In this document: positions 34,413 through 42,600 of the stretch, in pieces
Numbering within the stretch: the first letter of the stretch is position 1
How the letters are laid out: the number at the start of each line of letters is the position of its first letter
Assembly (NCBI GenBank): GCA_049322335.1
Contig: JBMORL010000103.1
Location: forward strand, 1-64,000
Source: JBMORL01 sp049322335
GTDB lineage: Bacteria > Bacteroidota > Bacteroidia > Flavobacteriales_D > UBA2798
Direction of reading: 5' to 3'
Length of the DNA: 64,000 nucleotides
Translations under genes and position numbers: made by a program
Notes under the pieces: model-generated
Told to the model about the DNA's origin: nothing
Database searches by the model: none
The model's input: the letters and a program-made list of their open reading frames with translations, nothing else

Positions 34413-35722
34413 CGTTCCCCTTTTTCGAGAGTGATGTGGGAGAAGAGTTTATTTCCCTTTAACCGGTCGATGATGTAGGAAAGTCCGTTGGATTGTTCAT
34501 CGAGATAAGGTGTGTCGATCTGGTTAATATCACCGGTAAAAATGATTTTAGTGTTTTCTCCCGCACGGGTGATAATGGTTTTTACTTCGTGCGGAGTGAG
34601 ATTTTGCGCTTCATCAATAATGAAAAAGATATTCGAAAAACTTCTCCCCCGGATGTAGGCGAGGGGAGTCACCACAATTTTATTTTCCTTGGTCATTTCC
34701 TCGATAGCTTTGTATCTTTTTTCATTTTCAGAAAACTGCTGCTGGATGAATTTTAAATTATCCCACAGCGGTTCCATATAAGGATTGATCTTTTCTTTGG
34801 CATCCCCGGGAAGATAACCGATGTCTTTATTGCTGAGCGGAACAATGGGACGTGCAAGAATGATCTGCGCATGTTTTTTTCGTTGTTCTATCGCACCGGC
34901 CAATGCCAGCAATGTTTTGCCAGTTCCTGCCACGCCTTGAATAGTCACCAGTTTCACTTCGTCATTCATAATAGCATGTAACGCGAATGTTTGTTCGGCA
35001 TTACGTGGTTTAATGCCGTAGGTAAATTGTTTTTCCACCCGTTCGATTCTTTCCAGAAACGGGTTGTAGTAAGCCAGCGTGGAAGATTTATCACCTTTTA
35101 AAATATAATACTGATTATTTTCTTTCAGGCTTCCCAGTATGGAAATGTTTTCAGTGTAACCGTCAGTAAAAATTTTTCTTATTTCTTCGGGATCTACATT
35201 TTCAATTACTGTTTTTGCATATTGCACCTGGCTCAGGTCGTGGATTTTTCCGGTTTCATAATCTTCGGCAACTATTCCCAATGCTTTTGCCTTGAGGCGG
35301 AGATTGATGTCTTTGGAAATGAGAATTACTTTTTTGTCTTTCTCTTCATTCATCAAAGAAAGTGCTGCATTGAGAATGCGGTGGTCGTTTTTTCTTTCGC
35401 CATACACTACGTTCGCATCGGTGCCATTCATTTTCTGGTTCATCACAATTTTCAGGCAACCCTGATTCGGCCCTTCCAGCGGAATCCATTCCTGTAGCGA
35501 CATATTGCCCGATAATTTATCAATAATGCGGATGCATTCGCGCGCTTCGAAATTTTTTGAATCGTGTCCGCGTTTGAAATTATCCAGTTCTTCCAATACG
35601 GTGATTGGAATAGCCACATAATGCTCTTCAAAATTGTTTAACGAATTATGGTCGTGGAGAATTACAGAGGTGTCGAGAACAAAAATTTTCAAAGGACCCT
35701 TCTTTTTGGCTGCCATCATCAT
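34376..35722 (-). CDS. phoH: PIN-domain/PhoH-like ATPase
   Basis: About 448 residues. I prefer one of three consecutive ATG codons at 35722, 35719 or 35716 over the upstream TTG at 35728. The N-terminal half is a PIN-like domain (KIFVLDTSVILHD, LEELDNFKRG, VILISKDINLRLKA: the usual scattered acidic residues for a metal-dependent ribonuclease fold). The C-terminal half is a PhoH-type P-loop ATPase: Walker A GVAGTGKTLLALAG near residue 263, LARPIVPLSNKDIGYLPG, Walker B FFIIDEAQNLTPHE and sensor TGDINQID. Fused PIN-PhoH proteins are thought to be RNA helicase-nucleases. The 3' end of the gene is duplicated at 33194-33291. Confidence 0.94.
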   Translation of the reverse strand: MMMAAKKKGPLKIFVLDTSVILHDHNSLNNFEEHYVAIPITVLEELDNFKRGHDSKNFEARECIRIIDKLSGNMSLQEWIPLEGPNQGCLKIVMNQKMNGTDANVVYGERKNDHRILNAALSLMNEEKDKKVILISKDINLRLKAKALGIVAEDYETGKIHDLSQVQYAKTVIENVDPEEIRKIFTDGYTENISILGSLKENNQYYILKGDKSSTLAYYNPFLERIERVEKQFTYGIKPRNAEQTFALHAIMNDEVKLVTIQGVAGTGKTLLALAGAIEQRKKHAQIILARPIVPLSNKDIGYLPGDAKEKINPYMEPLWDNLKFIQQQFSENEKRYKAIEEMTKENKIVVTPLAYIRGRSFSNIFFIIDEAQNLTPHEVKTIITRAGENTKIIFTGDINQIDTPYLDEQSNGLSYIIDRLKGNKLFSHITLEKGERSELANLANELL

Positions 35723-35937
35723 AAGCAAAGAAATTTATATTGACTTCCATAAAATTAAACCAATTCAAAAACGGGCTTCCCCGGGCAGGGAAAAGTAATG
35801 AATAAACGATTGTTGAATAATGGCCGAAATGCTGGATTGACAAGGGTTTTGGGTATAAAATCAATGATTAAATTCGCACATTAATGTGGTGTGAAGATTA
35901 CCACGACCGAAGACTTCCTCTTGCCTTCGCGCTTTGC

Positions 35938-35957
35938 TACGCTGAAGCTTCAGCGTA
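35938..35957. repeat. 20-bp perfect palindrome
   Basis: TACGCTGAAGCTTCAGCGTA equals its own reverse complement. It lies between divergent genes in a stretch rich in further small repeats (CGCTTTG and AAGCG), so it is more likely part of a dispersed palindromic repeat than an operator, though either is possible. Confidence 0.6.
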
Positions 35958-36078
35958 AGAGAAAGCTTCTGCATAAGAGAAGAAACGCTTTGACAAAGCA
36001 AGACGCAATGAAGCGCTTATGGAAAAGAGAAAAAACACAGGCCCCGGTAAATATTTTTTATACCATTTTTGGTTTTAT

Positions 36079-36086
36079 TACTTTTG
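36079..36086 (+). promoter_or_regulatory. -7 promoter element TACTTTTG for the DUF481-like gene
   Basis: A full match to TAnnTTTG, 7 bp before the TTG start at 36094. It implies a leaderless or nearly leaderless message and excludes the longer in-frame start at 36019. Confidence 0.5.
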
Positions 36087-36093
36087 CAGTCGG

Positions 36094-36846
36094 TTGAAAA
36101 AAATTATACATATAACGTTATTCGCCTTGCTTGTTTCAGCGGTACAGGCACAGATCGTTAATATCGAAAACCAAAGGCTGAAGGATAAAAAAGAAGGGTG
36201 GACAGGCAGCTTCGACCTCAGTTTTTCGCTGATAAAAAACACACAGCAGGTAGTGCAGTTCAATAACCACAATCGTTTGATGTGGAAAAAACAGCAGCAT
36301 TCCGTTTTGGGTATCACCGATTTTAGTTTTGTAAAAGCAGGGAAACAGGACTTTGTAAACAGCGGGTTTCAGCATGGGCGTTATGCCTGGAATCTTAAAA
36401 ATCACCCAAAACTCTTTCTCGAAGGATTTCAACAGGTGCAATACAATAAAGTGCAGTATATCGATCTTCGGTTGCTGGCTGGTGGTGGAAGCAGGGCAAT
36501 AGTACTGGATAAGGATTCTATTTCCATTAATATCGGTGCCTTTGTTATGGCTGAGCATGAAGAGGAGGTGGGAGGAAGGATCAACCAGCATATACGCTAT
36601 AGTTGTTTTCTCTCATTCGATTTCCAGTTCAACAAAACCACGGGATTTAATACCATCACCTACTACCAGCCCGATTTTCTAAGCCCGTCAGACTACCGTA
36701 TTTCCCACGAATCTTCCCTCCGTTTTAATGTCACCCGCCACCTGAAATTCCGTATTGCCTATAATCTCAATCACGACACCAACCCGCCCGTTGGAGCACC
36801 CAAAACGTTTTATGGGATTATGAATGTGTTCAGGTACGAGCTATAG
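36094..36846 (+). CDS. DUF481-like outer-membrane protein
   Basis: About 250 residues from a TTG start at 36094, which gives an ideal signal peptide (KKIIHITLFALLVSAVQAQ). The longer frame from 36019 starts upstream of the promoter and adds a non-signal leader. The body matches the DUF481 (YdiY-like) beta-barrel pattern: GWTGSFDLSFSLIKNTQ, HSVLGITDFSFVKAG, FLEGFQQVQYNK, LRLLAGGGSRAIVL, then SCFLSFDFQFNKTTGFNTIT and a final strand RYEL. DUF481 proteins are outer-membrane barrels, some induced by salt. No more specific function can be given. A nested inverted repeat begins one base after the stop. Confidence 0.85.
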   Translation: MKKIIHITLFALLVSAVQAQIVNIENQRLKDKKEGWTGSFDLSFSLIKNTQQVVQFNNHNRLMWKKQQHSVLGITDFSFVKAGKQDFVNSGFQHGRYAWNLKNHPKLFLEGFQQVQYNKVQYIDLRLLAGGGSRAIVLDKDSISINIGAFVMAEHEEEVGGRINQHIRYSCFLSFDFQFNKTTGFNTITYYQPDFLSPSDYRISHESSLRFNVTRHLKFRIAYNLNHDTNPPVGAPKTFYGIMNVFRYEL

Positions 36847-36847
36847 G

Positions 36848-36989
36848 CCTCACCCCCGGCCCCTCTCCCGTGGAGAGGGGTGTAATTTCTTTGTTGGGAT
36901 AAAATCTATAGATTTTATCCCAAAAGTTGATACTCAAAATACCAGCATTTTCTCCCCCTCTCTCGGGGAGAGGGGGCCGGGGGGTGAGG
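36848..36989. repeat. Nested inverted-repeat element before the ParA gene
   Basis: The outer arms 36848-36868 and 36967-36989 are inverted, C/G-rich copies of CCTCACCCCCGGCCCCTCTC, differing by two inserted Gs. Between them lies a perfect 30-bp palindrome at 36894-36923, composed of TTGGGATAAAATCTA and its complement. The element fills the whole gap between a stop codon (36846) and a promoter (-33 at 36996), so it may end the upstream transcript. It looks like a MITE- or REP-class mobile palindrome. Confidence 0.75.
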
Positions 36990-36995
36990 TGCATT

Positions 36996-37026
36996 TTTGT
37001 ATTTTTCCCCTAAATAGTTATATTTG
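36996..37026 (+). promoter_or_regulatory. Consensus Bacteroidota promoter for the ParA-family gene
   Basis: TTTG at 36996-36999, exactly 19 bp, then TATATTTG at 37019-37026: a full match to the TTTG-N19-TAnnTTTG consensus. It overlaps the longer in-frame start at 37024, so translation should begin at the ATG at 37045. Confidence 0.75.
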
Positions 37027-37044
37027 GCTACCTACAAACCAGTT

Positions 37045-37788
37045 ATGAAGATCATTGCCGTTTTCAACATCAAAGGCGGGGTGGGAAAAACCGCTACTGC
37101 CGTCAATTTAGCTGCTCTTTCTGCCAGCGGGGGAAATAAAACTCTGCTGGTTGACATGGATCCCCAGGGAGCTTCTACATTTTATTTTCATATTGACGAA
37201 GCTGAACAAAAACATTCCAAAAAAATGTTTTCCGAAAATCCGGATGCGGAAAAAGCTATTATGAAATCAAAATATGATCATCTGGATATCATTCCGGCCG
37301 ATCATAACTATCGCAAAATGGATAACCTGCTTTCGAAAATGAAGGACGGGAAAAAATGGTTGCGTAACCTGTTTAAGCCCGTGTCGCGAAAATATGATTA
37401 CGTGATTTTGGATTGTCCGCCAAGCATTACTTTGTTTTCTGAAAATATTTTACGCAATGCGGATATGATTCTTGTCCCGGTAATTCCCACCACACTTTCC
37501 ACGCGCACTTACGATCAACTGGTGGAATTTGTTAATGAACAAAAAATCGACCGCAAAAAAATATTTCCGTTTTTCTCGATGTACGAGCGCAGAAAAAACC
37601 TGCACAACGAATCCATCACCGAATTTGCCTCACGTTACCACGAATGCATTGATGTGGCCATTCCCTATATTTCCGATATTGAAAGAATGGGCGTAGTGCG
37701 CAAACCTTATGTAGAATCCCATCCACATGATGAGATTACTTACCTCTACAAACAACTTTGGAAAGCGGTGAGGAAGAAGGTGGGGTGA
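37045..37788 (+). CDS. Orphan ParA/Soj-family ATPase
   Basis: 247 residues from the ATG at 37045. The deviant Walker A (FNIKGGVGKTATAVNLA, with the signature Lys near 10 and catalytic Lys near 15), the switch DMDPQGAS and Walker B YVILDCPPS are those of ParA ATPases, which form nucleotide-dependent dimers on DNA or membranes. C-terminally, VPVIPTTLSTRTYDQLVEFV and FPFFSMYERRKNLH fit the family. No parB or parS-like site is nearby, so it is an orphan, possibly positioning a cargo other than the chromosome. A small membrane-protein gene follows after 13 bp. Confidence 0.92.
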   Translation: MKIIAVFNIKGGVGKTATAVNLAALSASGGNKTLLVDMDPQGASTFYFHIDEAEQKHSKKMFSENPDAEKAIMKSKYDHLDIIPADHNYRKMDNLLSKMKDGKKWLRNLFKPVSRKYDYVILDCPPSITLFSENILRNADMILVPVIPTTLSTRTYDQLVEFVNEQKIDRKKIFPFFSMYERRKNLHNESITEFASRYHECIDVAIPYISDIERMGVVRKPYVESHPHDEITYLYKQLWKAVRKKVG

Positions 37789-37801
37789 TTTTGGGTAGGA
37801 C

Positions 37802-38347
37802 ATGACCGAATATTTGATTAATCCGGAATCGCTTCCGAACTACATTCGAAAACTTAATCGAAAAATCCTTCGGTTTTTTTTGATTTCGTACGTATTCATT
37901 TTAATATCTCTTCTTTTTTTAATTCTAAATGTTAAAATGCCGGAAGAATCTATTTTGACACTTCTGTTTTCCTATTTTGTAGTTTGTATTATAGGATTCG
38001 TTATCTATTTTAAAAATAAAATCTTCGTTAGTTGTAAAGCGGAGAACACAAAAATTTTAATTAATGAAAGATCAATAATTTTTAGCATAGATTTGCAAAA
38101 TGAAACGAGGCTTGATTCAAGGCAAAGAAAACATTACCAGGTATTGAAAAAATCTCCTGTTTTTTTTTCGGAAATTGATGTTGATGAGATAGGTAAAATA
38201 ACAGAAACTAAAGACGGTATTATTGTGATGAGTAAATCTCCAAATAAATTTTCCGGAAAAGGTATTATCCGAATCCCAATTGAAATAAAAGAATATAATA
38301 AAATAAAAACATTTTTATATTCACATATCAAAAGTAAAAACGCATAA
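37802..38347 (+). CDS. Hypothetical two-helix membrane protein, 181 aa
   Basis: I do not recognise a family with confidence. Two hydrophobic helices (FFLISYVFILISLLFLILNV near residue 25, and LLFSYFVVCIIGFVIYFK near residue 53) are followed by a soluble domain with beta strands and a C-terminal helix. This resembles small membrane proteins with a PH-like or YcxB-like domain. It lies 13 bp downstream of the ParA ATPase and is probably co-transcribed, making it a candidate membrane partner or cargo for that ATPase. Codon use is more AT-rich than in its neighbour. Confidence 0.8.
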   Translation: MTEYLINPESLPNYIRKLNRKILRFFLISYVFILISLLFLILNVKMPEESILTLLFSYFVVCIIGFVIYFKNKIFVSCKAENTKILINERSIIFSIDLQNETRLDSRQRKHYQVLKKSPVFFSEIDVDEIGKITETKDGIIVMSKSPNKFSGKGIIRIPIEIKEYNKIKTFLYSHIKSKNA

Positions 38348-38384
38348 AAATTATTTGAGTTGTGATTTTTGTCAGTTAAGAATT

Positions 38385-38680
38385 ACAATATTCAACCCCT
38401 CCGGGGTTGTTTTATTTTTGAGTGTTTTCTCCCCGGGTTCCAGGGCCAACCCGGGGTTATTTATGTTCGACCCGCTCCGGGGTCGATGATACTTTTCCTA
38501 AACTAATTTTTCATAACACTTCCTGAAATATTTTTCATTATGAATTTTATCAAAATTGCTCCTGAATAAACTTTGTAAAAAATCCTGACCCCGGAGCGGG
38601 TCAAATATAAATAACCCCACGCGGCTGCGTGGGGAAAATCAAGCAAGTGCTATCACAACCCCGGAGGGGTTGAATATTGT
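38385..38680. repeat. 296-bp nested inverted-repeat (MITE-like) element
   Basis: This element fills most of the 359-bp gap 38348-38706, which holds no gene. Outer arms 38385-38410 and 38655-38680 are 26-bp perfect inverted repeats built on CAACCCCTCCGGGGTTG. Inside, 38469-38484 and 38587-38602 are 16-bp perfect inverted repeats. Two further hairpins stand between (38431-38456, stem CCCCGGGTT; 38615-38634, stem CCCCACGC). The element lies between convergent genes and can fold on both strands, which fits a MITE and also a strong bidirectional terminator. No transposase is in it. Confidence 0.8.
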
Positions 38681-38706
38681 ATTTTAAAAAATGTCAGATA
38701 AAAAAC

Positions 38707-39237
38707 TTAACCCAAATCCACCTTATTCACTCTCCCGATAATAGCTTCATCGTCATCCATGATGGCTTCTTCTTTGAAATCGAGTGAGAGGTCGCGTTTG
38801 AATTTATCTCTTGAAGGTTTGGTTTTGGCAATAGCAAATCCCACCATAAAAACCGGAATAAACAATAGTATAGGTTCATCACCTGTAAAAAACAAAATAA
38901 AAGAAATAACCGAAGCAGCTTCCAGGATACACCATTGAAAGATGCAGGCTGCGCGATAGGTGATGGATTTATTTTCGAGCGGTTGCGATTTGGCTTCTTC
39001 CAGTTTTTTACCAAAGACCTGTCCCGACATAAAAATAGCCGCACCTGCCACGGCCGCACCAATTCCGATAAAAGTTACATTTTTTCCAATCATAGCCGGG
39101 TCGAGTGGTTCTCCGCTTCCGTATTTTAAAAACAAGCCGATGGCCACCAGCATAATTTGTGGTAACTGGAGTGAAAAAAACAGGATGGATAATCCCCTGA
39201 AATAGGAACGGACGTTTATTTCAATGTACCCGTTCAT
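38707..39237 (-). CDS. Hypothetical four-helix membrane protein, 176 aa
   Basis: Not recognised. About four membrane helices: LSILFFSLQLPQIMLVAIGL near residue 15, GIGAAVAGAAIFMSG near 55, ILEAASVISFILFFTG near 102 and PILLFIPVFMVGFAIAK near 120. A basic stretch (TKPSRDKFKRDLS) and an acidic C-terminal tail (FKEEAIMDDDEAIIG) follow. The start overlaps the stop of the MORN-repeat gene by ATGA (39234-39237), so the two are translationally coupled. Function unknown. Confidence 0.8.
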   Translation of the reverse strand: MNGYIEINVRSYFRGLSILFFSLQLPQIMLVAIGLFLKYGSGEPLDPAMIGKNVTFIGIGAAVAGAAIFMSGQVFGKKLEEAKSQPLENKSITYRAACIFQWCILEAASVISFILFFTGDEPILLFIPVFMVGFAIAKTKPSRDKFKRDLSLDFKEEAIMDDDEAIIGRVNKVDLG

Positions 39238-39626
39238 TTTTTCTCAATGGTTTTTAATTTTTTTCCATTTTTGTAAATGATCTCTCTTGCCAGTTTTCCG
39301 TCAGGGTGATATTCTTTAAATGTTCCGTTTTCCATTCCGTTGGTCCACTTTTCTTCGGCTTTTATTTTCCCGTTTTCGTACCAGTATTTCCAGGTTCCGT
39401 GTTCTGCGCCTTCCTTGTTGTATTCACCGCTGTATTCCATATTACCGTTTTCGTAGTAAGCTTCTTCTTTTACTTTCACTTCTACGCCATCTACTACTTT
39501 CACATAAATAATTACTTCGGGTTTTCCATTGGGAAATTCTTTTACCACTACTTTTTTCTGTGCAATGGAGGGAAGAGTGGCGGTAAGCAGTGGCAGCAGC
39601 AGGAGAAGTGGTAAAAACCTTTTCAT
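39234..39626 (-). CDS. MORN-variant repeat secreted protein (YwqK-like)
   Basis: 130 residues. A signal peptide (FLPLLLLLPLLTATLPSIAQ) precedes three to four MORN-variant units: YYENGNMEYSGEYN, HGTWKYWYENGKIKAEEKW, ENGTFKEYHPDGKLAREIIY and NGKKL. This YwqK-type repeat forms a small beta-rich exported module in many Bacteroidota, where a role in toxin immunity is annotated by homology but not shown here. It lies 10 bp downstream of dnaE and overlaps the next gene, so the trio may form an operon. Confidence 0.9.
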   Translation of the reverse strand: MKRFLPLLLLLPLLTATLPSIAQKKVVVKEFPNGKPEVIIYVKVVDGVEVKVKEEAYYENGNMEYSGEYNKEGAEHGTWKYWYENGKIKAEEKWTNGMENGTFKEYHPDGKLAREIIYKNGKKLKTIEKK

Positions 39627-39636
39627 GATATTGTTT

Positions 39637-42600
39637 TTAGTTTTCCAGTAATTTGTATTCCATTATTCCCATGTTTTCCAGTTCACGGATAAATTCATTC
39701 GAGGGATTTACTCCGCTGTTCATGGAAGGAAGGTCGATTTGTATTTTTTCCAGCGGCTCGCGAACGGATACTTTTATCCTGCATTTTCCTTTCGACTGTT
39801 TGATGGCTTCATCAAGGTTGTTGACCAGCGATTCATTTATATCCGAAAGCGAAATGGGAATATTGATCCACTTTACCAGTTTATCACGAACGTGGGCCAG
39901 GTGATCCATGTAGGAAATTTTAAATTCAAATTCGTCATATTTTATTTCACTGCCAAATTTCCGGTTTTGCACACGTCCGCGGATATATACAAACTGGTTA
40001 ATGCCCATATAGGGTTTTGATTTCAGGTACTCATCACCAAACAACATGAACTTACAAATTCCAGCAAAATCTTCCACTTCCATAATTCCGAATGGTTTTC
40101 CGGTTTTGGTAATCTTTTCTTCACTTTTAATAATGATGCCGGCTACCTTATATTCTTTGTTGAGGTTTTCTTTTCCAAGATGACTCAAAGTTTCCATAGT
40201 AATTCCGGGAGTGCATAAATGGTCAATTTCAATTCTGAAATCGTTCAGCGGATGCCCGGAAATATAAATTCCTACTACTTCTTTTTCCTTGTTAAGTTGA
40301 AACAATGTGGGCCATTCTTCTGTTTTGGGAACTAACGGTTCTGGCATTTCTGTTCCTGTGTCATCGCCAAACAAACTTTGCTGTGCCGAATTTTCCCCAT
40401 CCTGCACACTATTTCCGTATTTTATTACTTTCGATAAGAACGTATTTCCTTCCGATTCCTCATGGAAATAGGCAGAACGTATAATGCTGAAACAATCGAA
40501 TGCTCCGGCCAGTGCAAGATTTTCCATTGTTTTTTTGTTGGCGGCACGAAGGTCGATGCGTTTGGTGAAATCAAAAACACTTTTATAGGTCCCGTTTTCT
40601 TTTCGTTGCGAAACGATCGATTCTACTGCATTTTCTCCTACACCCTTGATAGCGCCCAATCCAAAACGAATAGCGCCATTTTCATTTACGGTAAATTTCA
40701 GTTCCGATTCATTTACACTGGGGCCCAATACAGGAATTCTCATCCTGCGGCATTCTTCCATAAAGAAAGTCACTTTTTTAATATCGCTCATATTGTGAGT
40801 GAGAACAGCGGCCATGTATTCTGCGGGATAATGTGCTTTTAGATAAGCGGTCTGGAAAGCAAGATAGGCATAGCAGGTAGAGTGAGATTTGTTGAACGCA
40901 TACGAAGCAAATGCTTCCCAGTCTTTCCATATTTTTTCTACTTTTTCCACATTGTGTCCGCGTTCTTCACATCCTTTGATGAACATCGGTTTCATTTCAT
41001 CCAGTTTCGCGCGTATCTTTTTTCCCATGGCTTTGCGCAACTCATCTGCTTTTCCTTTCGAGAACCCCGCGAGTTTTTGCGAAAGCAACATCACCTGCTC
41101 CTGGTAAACGGTAATACCATACGTTTCTTCGAGGAATTCCTGCATTTCGGGAAGGTCGTAGGTGATGGGTTCGATGCCGTGTTTTCTCCTGATAAAATTC
41201 GGAATGTATTCCAGCGGACCGGGACGAAACAAAGCATTCATCGCAATCAGGTCACCGAATTTATCGGGTTTCAGTTCCCGCAGGTATTTTTGCATTCCCA
41301 CCGATTCAAACTGGAATGTTCCGTTGGTATCGCCACGCTGGTAAAGTTTGTAGGTTTTTTCATCATCCAGCGGAAATTCATCGGGATCAAGCTCAATACC
41401 GTGTTTTTCTTTAATCAGTTTCACGGCATCCTTGATGATGGTTAGTGTTTTTAACCCGAGAAAATCCATTTTCAATAACCCGGCACTTTCTACCACAGAG
41501 TTGTCGAATTGTGTTACGTATAATTCAGAATCTTTTGCAGTGGCAACGGGAATGAATTTTGTAATATCATCGGGAGTAATGATTACACCACAGGCATGAA
41601 TTCCTGTATTACGGAGTGAGCCTTCCAGCAGTTTGGCCTGGTTGACGGTTTGTGCGGCAAGGTCGTTGCCCTGTGCCATTTTTCGTAATTGTTTGGCCAT
41701 TTCCAGGTCGTCTCCCTGGAATTTTTCTTTTAATTCGGTATCGTTCGATTCAAATAATTTTTCCAGTGATGAAAAATCAGGAATGAGTTTGGCAATTTTA
41801 TCTGTTTCAGGTAATGGAAGATCAAGCACTCTTCCGGCATCGCGTATCGCTGATTTGGCAGCCATGGTTCCGTATGTAATAATTTGTGCTACCTGTGATG
41901 AACCATATTTTTTTACCACATAGTCAATCACTTTGTCACGCCCTTCATCATCAAAATCGATATCAATATCGGGAAGTGAAACGCGTTCGGGATTGAGGAA
42001 ACGCTCAAACAGCAGGTCGTATTTAATGGGATCGACATTGGTGATGCCGATGCAATAGGCTACCGTTGATCCTGCCGCAGAGCCTCTTCCGGGTCCCACA
42101 GAAACACCCATTTTTCTGGCTTCGGTAGTAAAATCCTGCACAATGAGAAAGTAACCGGGATAACCGGTGTTTTCTATGGTTTTTAATTCAAACTCTAACC
42201 TGTCCCGGATTTCAGCAGTAAGTTCGGGATACCTTTTTTTTGCCCCTTCAAAAGTGAGGTATTTCAGGTAAGCATTTTCACCGCGTTTGCCTCCGTCTTC
42301 TTCGTCCAGCGGATCTTTAAACTCATCGGGGATATCATATTTGGGAAGTAGCACTTCTCTTTCCAGTTTAAATGGCGTAATTTTTTCAACAATTTCATTG
42401 GTGGTGATAATGGCTTCGGGAAGATCGGCAAACAATGCTTTCATTTCTTCCTGCGATTTAAAATAATACTGGTCGTTGGGAAAACCAAAGCGAAATCCTC
42501 TTCCTCTTCCGATGGGGGTTTCTTTCTTCTCACCATCTTTCACACAAAGAAGAATGTCGTGCGCATTGGCATCTTCGCGGTTGAGATAAAACGTATTATT

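Larger units (their letters stand above)
35729..36093. other. 365-bp gene-free gap with a perfect palindrome
   Basis: This gap separates phoH (leftward) from the DUF481-like gene (rightward). It holds the rightward promoter at 36079-36086, a 20-bp palindrome at 35938-35957 and a smaller inverted repeat GCTTTG-A-CAAAGC at 35987-35999. A 68-codon ORF across it reads through these repeats and is not credible. Confidence 0.55.

Noticed and set aside
35891..36097. A 68-codon ORF upstream of the DUF481-like gene
   Set aside because: It is a Lys/Arg-rich reading of a short-repeat and palindrome region, overlaps the next gene's promoter and start, and has no ribosome-binding or domain support.
36824..37048. 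A 74-codon ORF reading across the inverted-repeat element
   Set aside because: Its Pro/Arg/Gly-rich sequence is produced by the palindromic repeat arms, and it overlaps both the end of the DUF481-like gene and the ParA promoter.
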